Virus record (IMG/VR): IMGVR_UViG_3300007619_000003
Span: 1 to 53,241 of that record
Source of the DNA: a virus
Length of the DNA: 53,241 nucleotides
Strand: one strand, 5' to 3'
Shown here: one piece after another, positions 44,482 to 53,106 of the stretch
Numbering within the stretch: position 1 is the first letter of the stretch
Layout: each line of letters begins with the position of its first letter
The notes under the pieces: generated by a model
The model's input: only the letters and a program-made list of their open reading frames with translations
Told to the model about the DNA's origin: nothing
Database searches by the model: none
Translations under genes and position numbers: made by a program

Positions 44482-44868
44482 ATGGCTACCGCGCCCGCGC
44501 CCAAGTTCGCCCTCTTCGTCTCCTCCGTCGCGGGGAAGCTCGTCAGGCGGTACGGAACGGCGGTTCACATCGGCGCCCGGGCGGAAGTGCTCAACCCGCA
44601 AGAAGAGGACCCGTCTCGCCACCGGTACAAGTACCGCTACCAGACGAGCGACATCGTCGCGATCCCCGAAGCGGAGTTCGCCCGCTATCGGAGGGAGTAC
44701 ACCCGCGCGCTCTCCGACGGCTCGCTGAGAAAGCGGAGCGCCCAGGAGTGGCAGGCGCAGATCGACGAGGCGACGAGAGCCTCCGAAGAGGCCGCCAAGA
44801 GCAAGGCCGAGAAGAAGAAGAAGACCGAGGCCGAGTCTCAGAAGGCCGCCGGAGGTAGGACCAAATGA
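44482..44868 (+). CDS. Hypothetical protein before the sheath, 128 aa
   Basis: ATG 44482 is 8 nt from the -10. A beta-type first half (Lys-Phe-Ala-Leu-Phe-Val-Ser-Ser-Val, Val-His-Ile-Gly-Ala) and an Ala/Lys/Glu coiled-coil tail. Overlaps the sheath ATG by 4 nt. By place it matches the small Mu gene before gpL; role unknown. Confidence 0.55.
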   Translation: MATAPAPKFALFVSSVAGKLVRRYGTAVHIGARAEVLNPQEEDPSRHRYKYRYQTSDIVAIPEAEFARYRREYTRALSDGSLRKRSAQEWQAQIDEATRASEEAAKSKAEKKKKTEAESQKAAGGRTK

Positions 44869-46376
44869 CCATCGCGAAAGCCGTCGCCTCGAGCGTCAAG
44901 ACACCCGGGCTCTACCAGACCGTCAACCTACTCGGCGGCGCGTCGAACCCGGGGCTCAGCTCGCTCCGCGTTCTCATCATCAGCCCGCCGAATACCAGCG
45001 GCGGAGACATCACCCCGAACACGGAGGTCCGCGAGGTCTTCGGCCCGGACGATGTCGCGACGGCTCTCGGCTCCGGGAACCCGGGTCATCTCGCGTCGAA
45101 GCGGCTCTTCGGTCACCACGGCATCGCGAGCTGCGACGTCATCGCTCCGGCGGAGAGCGCCGGCGCGGCCGCGACGGAGACCCAGACGTTCAGCGGGACG
45201 GCGACGGAGAACTCGACGCTCCGCTTCCGCATCCATGGACGAACCGCCGACGTCTCATGGCTGTCGGGTGAGGCTTCGACCGCGTTCGTCGCGCGAGCGG
45301 TCCCCATCATCAACGCCCTCGGTGCGGACCTCTTCCCTACCGCGGCGGCAAATATCTCCGACATCGACTATACCGCGAAGTCGAAGGGCCCCTGGGGGAA
45401 CGACGTCCGGATCAACGTCTCCGTCATCGAGGGCGGCGGCGGCATCACCATCTCCGCGAACCCGGCGACACTCGGGACCGGGACGACAGAGCCGAGCATC
45501 GCGACGGCCCTGACGAACATCGACACCCGGGAGTACGGCCTGATCGTTCTCTGCATCTCCAACGCGGACGCGACGGACGCGTCGAGCTCGTCGAATGGGG
45601 AGCTCCTCCGGGACCACATTCAGGGGCTGAATACCGGGAACGCGGCGAAGCTGCAGTTCGGGATCGTCGGCCACACGGGAGTGATCGCGGACGTCAAGGC
45701 CGGGGCGGCAGACCGGAACGCGGCCGAGATGGAGTACGTGTACGGTCAGACGTTCGAAGACTTGCCCTGCGAGCTCGCCGGCGCGGAAGCGGGAGACACC
45801 CTCCGGTTCGTCTCGCTCCGCGCGAACTACAACCGGATCGGGAACAAGCTCGACCTCTACGGCCCGGCCGACGTCGCGGTATCGAAGCCGACGGACGCGG
45901 AGGTCGAGGATCTGCTGCAGAGCGGCGTGACCCCGCTCAACTTCGAGCTGGGAACGAATGAGATCTTTCTCGTCCGCCCGATCACGACGCACTCGCTGAA
46001 CGGGGCCAATCCCGACTTCCGCGCTCTCGACGTCAGCGACATCCACGGCATCTATGCGGTCGCCCGCGATCTCCGGACGGCGACGCCCATCGAGTTCGCG
46101 AACGCGAGTATCAGTGAAGACCTCCCGCCGAATGCGGACCCGCTCCCCCCGGGTGTCGTCGAGCTCAAGGACGTTCGCGCGTTCGTCTTGTCGCGTATCG
46201 GCTTCTGGATCAAGCAGGGCGTCGTCAACCGGGCCGCGTTCCAGGCGGCGGTCGACGCGGGCGACTTCACCTTCGAGCTCGACGCGAGCGACCCGACGCA
46301 GGTGAACAACATCCTCCCGCTGAGTATCGTCAAGCCGCTCGCGAAGATCGGGAACGTCATCCAGAAGGTCGCCTGA
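44865..46376 (+). CDS. Contractile tail sheath protein (Mu gpL-like)
   Basis: A 503-aa sheath protein, which defines the phage as a myovirus. Typical features: N-terminal Thr-Pro-Gly-Leu-Tyr near 13, a central Lys-Gly-Pro-Trp-Gly-Asn-Asp-Val-Arg-Ile (core domain), Ile-Phe-Leu-Val-Arg-Pro-Ile-Thr-Thr-His, and a C-terminal Asp-Val-Arg-Ala-Phe-Val-Leu-Ser-Arg domain that meshes between subunits. ATGA overlap with the gene upstream. The tube gene follows after 24 nt. Confidence 0.85.
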   Translation: MTIAKAVASSVKTPGLYQTVNLLGGASNPGLSSLRVLIISPPNTSGGDITPNTEVREVFGPDDVATALGSGNPGHLASKRLFGHHGIASCDVIAPAESAGAAATETQTFSGTATENSTLRFRIHGRTADVSWLSGEASTAFVARAVPIINALGADLFPTAAANISDIDYTAKSKGPWGNDVRINVSVIEGGGGITISANPATLGTGTTEPSIATALTNIDTREYGLIVLCISNADATDASSSSNGELLRDHIQGLNTGNAAKLQFGIVGHTGVIADVKAGAADRNAAEMEYVYGQTFEDLPCELAGAEAGDTLRFVSLRANYNRIGNKLDLYGPADVAVSKPTDAEVEDLLQSGVTPLNFELGTNEIFLVRPITTHSLNGANPDFRALDVSDIHGIYAVARDLRTATPIEFANASISEDLPPNADPLPPGVVELKDVRAFVLSRIGFWIKQGVVNRAAFQAAVDAGDFTFELDASDPTQVNNILPLSIVKPLAKIGNVIQKVA

Positions 46377-46400
46377 CGCGCGGCGCGAGGGAAGTAGACC

Positions 46401-46781
46401 ATGGCCACAGGCGAGCAAAAAAAATACCCGCAGTCCTTCATCGCGCAGGGACCCGGGGACTTCATCTCGGTTCAGAACTGGAACTCGACGACGACGAACA
46501 ACGCCAAACAGGTCCACACGCTTCGCGAGAAGGGCTCCGGCTACACGCTCGGGACCCAGGAGTCGACCACGAACTTCGACTGCGTCCTCTCCGAAGACGG
46601 GCCGGAGCGCAACTTCTGGCGGCAGTGCATCGAAGGTGAGCCCATTCAGCTGCGCCACAAGATCCCCGGTGGGGACGTCCACACCTACAACGGCGTCTAT
46701 CAGACGATCGCGACGGACGGTCCCCTCGACGACGCGACGAAGGTCAGCGTCACGTTCATCGGCCACCAGGAGAAGCCGTAG
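46401..46781 (+). CDS. Tail tube protein (Mu gpM-like)
   Basis: A 126-aa protein with a GAGGGAAG site. Small, beta-rich, with Gly-Glu-Pro-Ile-Gln-Leu-Arg-His-Lys and Val-Ser-Val-Thr-Phe-Ile-Gly at the end; size and place after the sheath fit gpM-type tube monomers stacked in hexamers. Followed by the only clear terminator in the window. Confidence 0.75.
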   Translation: MATGEQKKYPQSFIAQGPGDFISVQNWNSTTTNNAKQVHTLREKGSGYTLGTQESTTNFDCVLSEDGPERNFWRQCIEGEPIQLRHKIPGGDVHTYNGVYQTIATDGPLDDATKVSVTFIGHQEKP

Positions 46782-46853
46782 GCTTTTCCAGCGGCGGTCA
46801 AGCTGACCCAAAAAAACAGCGGGGGAGCGGGCGTCGGGGCAAGGCCCGGCGCA

Positions 46854-46892
46854 GACGGGGCGCCTTCCGGCCGGAGGCGCCCCGTCGCTTTT
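46854..46892 (+). terminator. Intrinsic terminator after tail tube
   Basis: A perfect 12-bp stem: GACGGGGCGCCT (46854-46865) and its complement at 46875-46886, 9-nt loop, followed by GCTTTT. It would end sheath/tube transcripts and uncouple these abundant proteins from tail assembly genes. Confidence 0.8.
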
Positions 46893-46914
46893 CCGCCCGC
46901 GTCGACCGCTCGGC

Positions 46915-46997
46915 TTGACGTCCAGAGTCTACGCGCGCAAGATTATCGGAGGTAGCCCGTAGCGCCACCGAGTCCCCCCCCTCACGACCTACGGGCT
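46915..46997 (+). promoter_or_regulatory. Promoter and structured leader of tail assembly genes
   Basis: TTGACG (46915-46920) with a -10 around CAAGATTAT (46938-46946). The leader then holds an inverted repeat, AGCCCGTAG (46954-46962) and its complement (46989-46997), shortly before a CCTTTTC and ATG 47015. A GAGTCTACG also appears here, inside the spacer. Confidence 0.45.
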
Positions 46998-47014
46998 GCC
47001 GCCTTTTCTTCCCG

Positions 47015-47701
47015 ATGGCCGACGACGAGATCCTGAGTCTACCGCTCCCCGACTTCGCGAAGCTCGGCGTGGTCGAGTCGAACGATCAGCTCTATCTCCC
47101 CGTAGAGGTCCGCCGCCGGACGAAGACCGGCGGGGTCGAGGCGGATGAAGTTCTTCTCTGTGAGCCGACGAACCGCCAGCGCTTCCAGGCGCGGGTCGAC
47201 GCGAGAGCCTACTGCAAGGCGCGGCAGCTCGACGCCGACCTGGACAAGGACCACTTCGAAAACATCGAGAACGTCGCGCTCCTGACGTACGCACTCCGGG
47301 ACAAGAAGACCCAGGGTCAGCTCGAACCGAACGTAGACTCGCTACTCGACCGCTACCACGACTCGACCCTGGCCGAACTCTGGGGAAAGCTCAACAAGTG
47401 GTGCGAGATGCTCGACCCCAGATTCGGCGAGCTCTCAAAAGAACGACTCTGGCAGGTGATCGAAGGGATGGCGCGCGGCAACCTACTCCCTTTAGTCGGT
47501 ATGCCCACCTACGCGCAGAGCACCTGTTTTTCACTTATGGCCGTGGAAGCCTGCAGCTCCCCGAACGCGCCCTCTTGGATCACCTCGTCAGGGACATCCA
47601 GTGCGGAGCCGTCGACCGAGAGTTCCTCGAGCGAGTCTTCGGCTCCGGCTTCTTCGACTAGTTCGTCCAAGGCGTCGAAGCGCCGGAGAAAGAAGGCTTA
47701 G
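47015..47701 (+). CDS. Tail assembly chaperone, zero-frame product
   Basis: A 228-aa zero-frame product located between tube and tape-measure genes, the usual slot of G/GT or Mu gp41/gp42 chaperones. Residues 1-165 are acidic and helical. After about 47520 the zero frame becomes Ser-rich and loses the high GC third position, while the -1 frame gains it, which marks a frame change. Ribosomes that do not slip would make the Ser-rich, Lys/Arg-ended tail. Confidence 0.7.
   Translation: MADDEILSLPLPDFAKLGVVESNDQLYLPVEVRRRTKTGGVEADEVLLCEPTNRQRFQARVDARAYCKARQLDADLDKDHFENIENVALLTYALRDKKTQGQLEPNVDSLLDRYHDSTLAELWGKLNKWCEMLDPRFGELSKERLWQVIEGMARGNLLPLVGMPTYAQSTCFSLMAVEACSSPNAPSWITSSGTSSAEPSTESSSSESSAPASSTSSSKASKRRRKKA
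47530..47661 (+). CDS. Tail assembly chaperone, -1 frame extension
   Basis: Continuation in the -1 frame after a slip at the T5 run 47527-47531 (zero-frame codons TTT TCA). It adds 43 residues (Phe-Thr-Tyr-Gly-Arg-Gly-Ser-Leu-Gln-Leu-Pro, Leu-Leu-Asp-His-Leu-Val) and stops at TAG 47659-47661, giving about 215 aa. GC-rich third positions show that this frame is selected. A sequencing indel is the alternative. Confidence 0.65.
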   Translation, partial: FTYGRGSLQLPERALLDHLVRDIQCGAVDREFLERVFGSGFFD

Positions 47702-47926
47702 GTGGGTTTCCGGGAAGCGTTCGCGGACGGCCACCCCGGCTTCATCGACATGAAGGGGAAGCGCTGCGGCGTCGTCGTCGTCGTCGGGCGGGTAGAGAAC
47801 AACGGCGCCGGGACGGCTCGGTGGAAGTGTCGCTGCGACTGCGGCGCGGTCTTCGTCAAGACGGGGATCTCGCTCCGGGCGAAGCCGCCGAAGTCGTGCA
47901 AGTCGCATCGAGAGCGCCGGAGCTGA
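47702..47926 (+). CDS. Small Cys protein, 74 aa
   Basis: GTG 47702 immediately follows the chaperone stop. A beta-rich domain with Lys-Cys-Arg-Cys-Asp-Cys-Gly near residues 43-49 and Ser-Cys-Lys at the end, a pattern seen in many small phage proteins (Trp-x-Cys-x-Cys-x-Cys-Gly). Unknown role. Confidence 0.6.
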   Translation: MGFREAFADGHPGFIDMKGKRCGVVVVVGRVENNGAGTARWKCRCDCGAVFVKTGISLRAKPPKSCKSHRERRS

Positions 47927-48165
47927 TGCCCGTCGACGAGCGCTGGGCGTTCCCGCCCGCCCACTGCCCGAGCTGTACGCCCCAGGGAAGGAAGCTGCGC
48001 TTCCCCGCGTCCCCTGGTCAAGTCCGGCCCGAAGCGGGTGCCCGGGCCGTGATACTTTCCGGCATCGTCCCGCGTCTCCGAACGATTCTCATCGCCTTCG
48101 CGATCGCGCTGGCCGCCGGTCTGGGAACCGCCTGGCTGGTCTTCTGGTACCTGGTCGAGCGGTAG
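47926..48165 (+). CDS. Small protein with C-terminal membrane span
   Basis: ATG 47926 overlaps the previous stop by one base; 79 aa. Cys-Pro-Ser-Cys near residue 14, then a membrane segment (Ile-Leu-Ile-Ala-Phe-Ala-Ile-Ala-Leu-Ala-Ala-Gly) close to the C-terminus. Function unknown. Confidence 0.5.
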   Translation: MPVDERWAFPPAHCPSCTPQGRKLRFPASPGQVRPEAGARAVILSGIVPRLRTILIAFAIALAAGLGTAWLVFWYLVER

Positions 48166-48192
48166 CCGGGGCCCCGTGATACCCTCGGGGTC

Positions 48193-50247
48193 ATGCCAGC
48201 CGGTGAGGGCGAAGCCGCCGTCAAAGTCTCTCTCGACTCCGCCGAGTTCCTCGGGGAGCTCCGGAGGATGGCGACCGAGCTGAAGAAGGCCGGGGACGAG
48301 GGGAAGAAGAACTTCAAGGGGATCGGCGCCGGGGTCGACGCCGCGAAGGGGAAGATGCGCGAGATGGCCGGGACGGCGAAGACCGCCCTGAAGGCCGTCA
48401 TCTCGCTCGGCGGCGCGTTCTCGTTCGCTCAGGGGATCCGGGGAGCGACCGATCTCGACGCCCGGATGCGGGCGCTGGCCTTCCGCATCGAGGTCGCGAC
48501 GAAGAAGGGTCAGGACCACCGGGAGCTTCAGACCGAGCTCGAACGCGCGGCGGCGTCGACGTCCCGGACGACCGAGGAGATGGCGGGCGCGTTCGACGAG
48601 GTCTTCAGCGCGACCGGCAACCTACAGTTCAGCCGCCAGGTTCTCGGCGCGATCGGCGATACGGCGACCGCGACGAGCGAGAGCGTGCTCGACGTCGCGA
48701 CGGCGGCGCAGGTGATGCAGCGGAAGTTCGGCGTCTCCGCCGTCGAGATACGCGGCGCGCTCGCGTCGATCTTCGAAGGCGCAAAGCCTGGCGGGCCGAA
48801 GTTCACCGCGCTCGTCAACGTCATCGACACGCTCGGTGCGGCGGCGGTCCAGGCAGGGCTGAAGGGGAAGAAGGCGATGGACTTCATCATCGGCGCCGTT
48901 CAGGTGACCGACGAAAAGTTCGGCTCGCTCGGCCAGCAGGTGACCGGTATTCAGAACCTGCTGCTCAATCTGCAGCAGTCGAACCGACTGAAAGCGATCG
49001 CGAAGGAACTCGCCATCCCGGCGGACCAGCTGCTGAACGAGGGCGACTTCCTCGGCGTCATGCGGAAGATTCTGAGCAAGGGGCAAAAGGGACTCGACGA
49101 GCTGCGCGCGAAGTTCGTCGGACCGGAGGAGCAGAAGGCGCTCAAGATCCTGTTCACCCAGCCGTTCGAGGAAGCTCTCGAGCGCGCGAAGGCGAGCGGC
49201 CTCAAGGGCCGAGACGCCATCGACCAGGCGCTCGGGGTTCTCGACTCACGCATCGGGGAGTTCGGCAAGTCGACCCTGACAGCGGCGGACATCCAGAAGC
49301 GGGCGGCGGCGGAGGCGGAGCAGCCGCAGGCGCAGATGCGCAAAGCGCTCGAGACGCTCTCGAAGTCGTTTACTCAGCCGGAGATCATTCAGGGCGTCAA
49401 CGATCTCGCGAAGATGCTCCCCGGAGTAGCGAAGGCGCTCGGGTCGTTTCTCTCGTTCGCGGCGAAGCACCCCATCCTTGCCGGCGCTCTCGGCGTCGGG
49501 GGTAACGTCGGCCAGGCGTTCCTTCAGGGCTTCGTCCGGGAGGCGGTCGCGAAGGGCGTCGCACAGAAGGTCATGATGGGCCACGCGAAGGGCGGGATCG
49601 ATGCGGCCAAGAAGATCCTGACCGCCCACGTTACCGGCGGCTCGAGACTCAAGGGCGCACTGATCGGCGGCGGTGTACTCGCGGCGGCCGCCATCGCGGC
49701 GGCGTACGCGAAGGAAGCGATCGACGAAGCCGCCAACGAGGACGCGTCGGCGACGGGCGGGCTCTCCATCGCCCGCGCGAAGGCCGCGTCCCGGACGGGC
49801 TCTATCGAGGAGCAGGAGAAGCAAGCGCGTCTCCTAGAGGCCGCCATCAACCGGGCGAAGGCGAGCGAGAGTTCGACCATCACGAGACTCGGCAAGGGCG
49901 CGGCGGACCTCTTCGGCGGCGAGGGCGACTATGGGTTCGACCAGACGGCGGACGAGATCGCCCGGGCTGAGCGCGACCTCCGCGAGAAGCGGGCCTTCAT
50001 CGAGCAGCAGAAGAACCCGACGGTTGCCGCGGCCGCTCCCGCGGCGCCCGCCGCGGCGCCGGCGACGGTCGCTCTCGACAACATGGCCTCGCGGCTCATC
50101 GCAACAGCTACGGCCGACGCGATGGGGGCTCGTGTTCTCAACGTCCGACTCGTCAACTCCCCGGGCGGGATCGGGGCGTCCGCGCGGAGCGTTGGCGGTC
50201 GCGGCCCGCTGCGGGTTCCGGAGCCGGCGCAGGGCGGAGGTATCTGA
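48193..50247 (+). CDS. Tail tape measure protein
   Basis: A 684-aa Ala/Lys/Gly-rich, helical protein with several hydrophobic segments (about 420-450 and 480-510, e.g. Gly-Gly-Val-Leu-Ala-Ala-Ala-Ala-Ile-Ala), typical of tape measures that set tail length. By the usual scale of about 1.5 angstrom per residue, the tail would be near 100 nm. TACCCT lies 7 nt before ATG 48193. The end overlaps the next ATG by one base. Confidence 0.85.
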   Translation: MPAGEGEAAVKVSLDSAEFLGELRRMATELKKAGDEGKKNFKGIGAGVDAAKGKMREMAGTAKTALKAVISLGGAFSFAQGIRGATDLDARMRALAFRIEVATKKGQDHRELQTELERAAASTSRTTEEMAGAFDEVFSATGNLQFSRQVLGAIGDTATATSESVLDVATAAQVMQRKFGVSAVEIRGALASIFEGAKPGGPKFTALVNVIDTLGAAAVQAGLKGKKAMDFIIGAVQVTDEKFGSLGQQVTGIQNLLLNLQQSNRLKAIAKELAIPADQLLNEGDFLGVMRKILSKGQKGLDELRAKFVGPEEQKALKILFTQPFEEALERAKASGLKGRDAIDQALGVLDSRIGEFGKSTLTAADIQKRAAAEAEQPQAQMRKALETLSKSFTQPEIIQGVNDLAKMLPGVAKALGSFLSFAAKHPILAGALGVGGNVGQAFLQGFVREAVAKGVAQKVMMGHAKGGIDAAKKILTAHVTGGSRLKGALIGGGVLAAAAIAAAYAKEAIDEAANEDASATGGLSIARAKAASRTGSIEEQEKQARLLEAAINRAKASESSTITRLGKGAADLFGGEGDYGFDQTADEIARAERDLREKRAFIEQQKNPTVAAAAPAAPAAAPATVALDNMASRLIATATADAMGARVLNVRLVNSPGGIGASARSVGGRGPLRVPEPAQGGGI

Positions 50248-51209
50248 TGGCTCAAGCTCGCTCGTCTCAATCACAGTACGCCGTCGGTAGCTGGCAGGTC
50301 GGCGACGGCCAGAAGATCTTCTTCCCCGTCCTCTCGGTCTCCGACCAGATCGGCAATCGGCTCGTCGAGCACGAGCGGCCGAACCGCGCCGGCGCAAAGA
50401 TTCAGAGCACGGGCTCGAAGGCTCGGCGTTGGTCGCTCAGCTGCATCTTCAGTACGCAGATGACGGAGCCCGGAGCCGATAACGATCGTCCGCTCTTCCC
50501 CGACGTCTATCGACTCCTGCAGCGCTCGTTCGACGAACAGGAGACCGGGAATCTGGTCGTCCCGGGGCTTGGTCTCATCCGCGCCCGGGCGGAGACGATG
50601 AACGGGACGGAGACGTTCGACGAGATCGACACCGTCCGCCCGGAGCTCGTCTTCGTCCAGGACAACGAGGACTCGCTCGACCGCTCACTCATCCGCCCGC
50701 CGACGGCCCGGGCAACGACGCGGCGCCAGGCGGAGCAGACGGTCTTCACGGCTCAGGCGGTAGGCGGCCACGATACGGACCTCGACGGGCTCGTCGAGCT
50801 CGCGGCGAACCTAGAGGGTGCGCTTCAGGAGCCGGGGCGCTCCATCAACAAGGTTCAGACGCAGGTCCGGCGGAACCGGCGAGCCATCCAGAGGATCCAG
50901 AGGGCGGGGACGCAGGTCGGGCGGGACGTCTCCGGACCGTTCTCCGACCCGCGCGGAAGCGCGGCGGAGCGCCAGCTCGTCATTCTCCGCGACCGCCAGG
51001 CGGCGGCGGCGAGCGAGCGGAGCCGGTCCCTGCCTCGGACGATTCCGATCACGGTCGACGTTCCTCAGACGACCATCTTCGACATCGCGGCTCGCTACCG
51101 TCAGGCGGCGGACGTCCTGCTAGACTTGAACGACGCGGGGATCGCGGACCCGTTTTTCTTGCGGCGCGGGGACGTGGTCCTCGTGTACCTGACCGACCCT
51201 CAGGCATGA
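50247..51209 (+). CDS. Tail/DNA circulation protein (Mu gpN-like)
   Basis: A 320-aa protein after the tape measure. The first half is beta-rich (Trp-Gln-Val-Gly-Asp-Gly-Gln-Lys-Ile-Phe-Phe), the middle a charged helix, and the end (Thr-Thr-Ile-Phe-Asp-Ile-Ala-Ala-Arg-Tyr, Leu-Leu-Asp-Leu-Asn, Arg-Gly-Asp-Val-Val-Leu-Val-Tyr) a LysM-like domain. Position and layout fit gpN, which links the tail tube to the hub. Stop overlaps the next ATG. Confidence 0.7.
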   Translation: MAQARSSQSQYAVGSWQVGDGQKIFFPVLSVSDQIGNRLVEHERPNRAGAKIQSTGSKARRWSLSCIFSTQMTEPGADNDRPLFPDVYRLLQRSFDEQETGNLVVPGLGLIRARAETMNGTETFDEIDTVRPELVFVQDNEDSLDRSLIRPPTARATTRRQAEQTVFTAQAVGGHDTDLDGLVELAANLEGALQEPGRSINKVQTQVRRNRRAIQRIQRAGTQVGRDVSGPFSDPRGSAAERQLVILRDRQAAAASERSRSLPRTIPITVDVPQTTIFDIAARYRQAADVLLDLNDAGIADPFFLRRGDVVLVYLTDPQA

Positions 51210-52342
51210 CCGACACCGTCACCCTCGAAGCGAACGGCGTCGGCGGGCCGAGCTTCGTCACCTTCGCCGTCGAGGGCTTCACCAGCGTCAGCATCCGCAA
51301 CTCCATCGTCGAGCCCGCAGAGGTCTCGGTCGAGCTCGGCGATGATACGGGCTGGGACCGTCTCTCCTCCCTGACCGGGCTCGGCTCGGAGTACCAGGTG
51401 TACGTCAACGACCGACCGAGGATGCGCGGCCGCGTCGAGGCCGTCGACTCCCCTACCGACGCCGGGAAGGGAACCGTCCAGCGCCTGGTCGTTCGAACGA
51501 AGCTCTCCGACGCGATCTATTCGAGCGCGCCGGCGGGCATCCGGATGCGAGACATCACCATCAAGGACTTCATCCTTTCCTGCTACGCGTCCGTGGGCCT
51601 GACCGAGACGGACTTCGACTTCCGCGGCGACGTCTCCCGCGACCTGATGACGGGGCGCGGGTCCCGCGGTCAGCGCCCGCCGATCGCCATCGAGCGCATC
51701 AAGACCGACCAGGCGAAGGTACAGCCGAACGAGACCATCTTCGTCGCCGTCGATCGGCATCTCCGGCGCCACGGCTTCCTACACTTTGACGGCGCTGACG
51801 GCCGGATCGTCGTCGCCGCTCCGGATGACCAGCAAGACCCGCTCTACTTCTTCCGGGCGTACAAGGAGCGTCAGCTCGCTCAGGTCAACAACGTGGTCTC
51901 CGTCCAGCGCGGACTCGACGTCAGCGGGTCGCCTACCCACCTCGGCGTCTTCGGCAAGAGCTGGAAGGCGGACTTCACGAAGGCGAAGATCGGGAGCGTC
52001 CTATTCAACCCCGACCTGATCGCCGCCGGATTCAACCGTCGTATCGTCATCATCGACGAGGGGCTCCGGTCGCGAGCGTTCGCCGAGCGCCGAGCCAGTC
52101 GCGAGTTCGCCGCGCGCAACAGAGGGCTCGAGCGGCTGACCATCGTCTCCGACGGGCTATCGTATCGCGAGGGCGGCGACGTCATCCCGTTCGCGCCGGA
52201 TACCGTCGCCGACGTGCTGGTCAGCGAGATGGGAGGAGCGCTCGGCGCCTACTTCGTGGAGAGCGTTCAGATGGATCGGAGCGCGTCCGGCGGCGACCTG
52301 ACGACGCTGGTCATGGTTCGGCAGGGAGTCTGGGAACTGTGA
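51206..52342 (+). CDS. Baseplate hub protein (Mu gpP/gp44-like)
   Basis: A 378-aa protein with the gpP/gpD-type pattern: an N-terminal Glu-Gly-Phe-Thr-Ser-Val-Ser-Ile-Arg barrel, Gly-Arg-Val-Glu-Ala-Val-Asp, and Asp-Arg-His-Leu-Arg-Arg-His-Gly-Phe-Leu-His, ending in a C-terminal barrel. It should form the trimeric hub holding the spike encoded next (GTGA overlap). Confidence 0.8.
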   Translation: MTDTVTLEANGVGGPSFVTFAVEGFTSVSIRNSIVEPAEVSVELGDDTGWDRLSSLTGLGSEYQVYVNDRPRMRGRVEAVDSPTDAGKGTVQRLVVRTKLSDAIYSSAPAGIRMRDITIKDFILSCYASVGLTETDFDFRGDVSRDLMTGRGSRGQRPPIAIERIKTDQAKVQPNETIFVAVDRHLRRHGFLHFDGADGRIVVAAPDDQQDPLYFFRAYKERQLAQVNNVVSVQRGLDVSGSPTHLGVFGKSWKADFTKAKIGSVLFNPDLIAAGFNRRIVIIDEGLRSRAFAERRASREFAARNRGLERLTIVSDGLSYREGGDVIPFAPDTVADVLVSEMGGALGAYFVESVQMDRSASGGDLTTLVMVRQGVWEL

Positions 52343-53106
52343 GCTTCGTCGACCAGGTCATCGAGTTCGCGAAGGTGCTCGGCTCCGCCATCGGCGGGAC
52401 GAACGCGGGCGTCACGTACAACCTGACCGGCATCGGCGACTTCCTGGAGGACGTCGCCGGGAACGTGATCGGCGACGACGCGAGCGACGAAGCGGGAGAG
52501 CATGCGGACGAGCAGCCCGCCTACCAGTCGCTGGGCGTCGTCGCGCGGCCGCTCCCGCCGGAAGGGCAGTTTCACGCGGAGAGCATGGCGGCGCGGACGA
52601 GCGACGGAATGGAGCCCTTCGCCTACCGGGACCTGCGCATCAACCGCGCCCTGAACCCGACGGGCGCCAGCTCCGCCCCAAAGGAGGGGCAGCTGTTCTT
52701 CGCCGGCTACGCCGGCGCGTTCCTGAGCCACGAGCTCGCGGCGGCGGACAGCGGCGACAAGAAGCCGAACGTCACGACGCTGTACGTCCCGTACTCGTTC
52801 TCTGGCGACGTCCCGGGGAAGGCGCACGCGGTCGTCATCGACCCGACCATCGGGATCCAGATCGTCAACGGGGAGGGCGCGTTCCTGACGTTGTCGAACG
52901 ACGTCGGGAACGGGGAGCCTGGCATCTCCTGGGGAATGGGGACGACGACCTTCGGTCGGATCAGCGAGAGCGAGACGCTTATCCACTCGCCGAAGATTTA
53001 TCTCAAGGGCAACGTCTATTTGGGGGCGAGCGCGGAGACCGGCGTCCCGCTTCTCCCCGGGCCATCCTCACCGCCGGGTCCGAGCGTGTACATCTCCCCG
53101 TTATGA
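52339..53106 (+). CDS. Baseplate spike/assembly protein (Mu gp45-like)
   Basis: A 255-aa protein from GTG 52339. N-terminal helix, then an oligonucleotide-binding-type beta region (Arg-Pro-Leu-Pro-Pro-Glu-Gly, Gln-Leu-Phe-Phe-Ala-Gly-Tyr) and a Gly/Thr/Leu-rich C-terminal beta-helix (Leu-Lys-Gly-Asn-Val-Tyr-Leu-Gly), the plan of gp45/gpV spikes. Ends with a Pro-rich segment. ATGA overlap with the next gene. Confidence 0.75.
   Translation: MSFVDQVIEFAKVLGSAIGGTNAGVTYNLTGIGDFLEDVAGNVIGDDASDEAGEHADEQPAYQSLGVVARPLPPEGQFHAESMAARTSDGMEPFAYRDLRINRALNPTGASSAPKEGQLFFAGYAGAFLSHELAAADSGDKKPNVTTLYVPYSFSGDVPGKAHAVVIDPTIGIQIVNGEGAFLTLSNDVGNGEPGISWGMGTTTFGRISESETLIHSPKIYLKGNVYLGASAETGVPLLPGPSSPPGPSVYISPL

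Noticed and set aside
45255-46811. 518-aa minus-strand ORF opposite the tail sheath
   Set aside because: Antisense shadow of the sheath gene caused by high G+C; composition is Arg/Val/Asp biased and no domain is seen.
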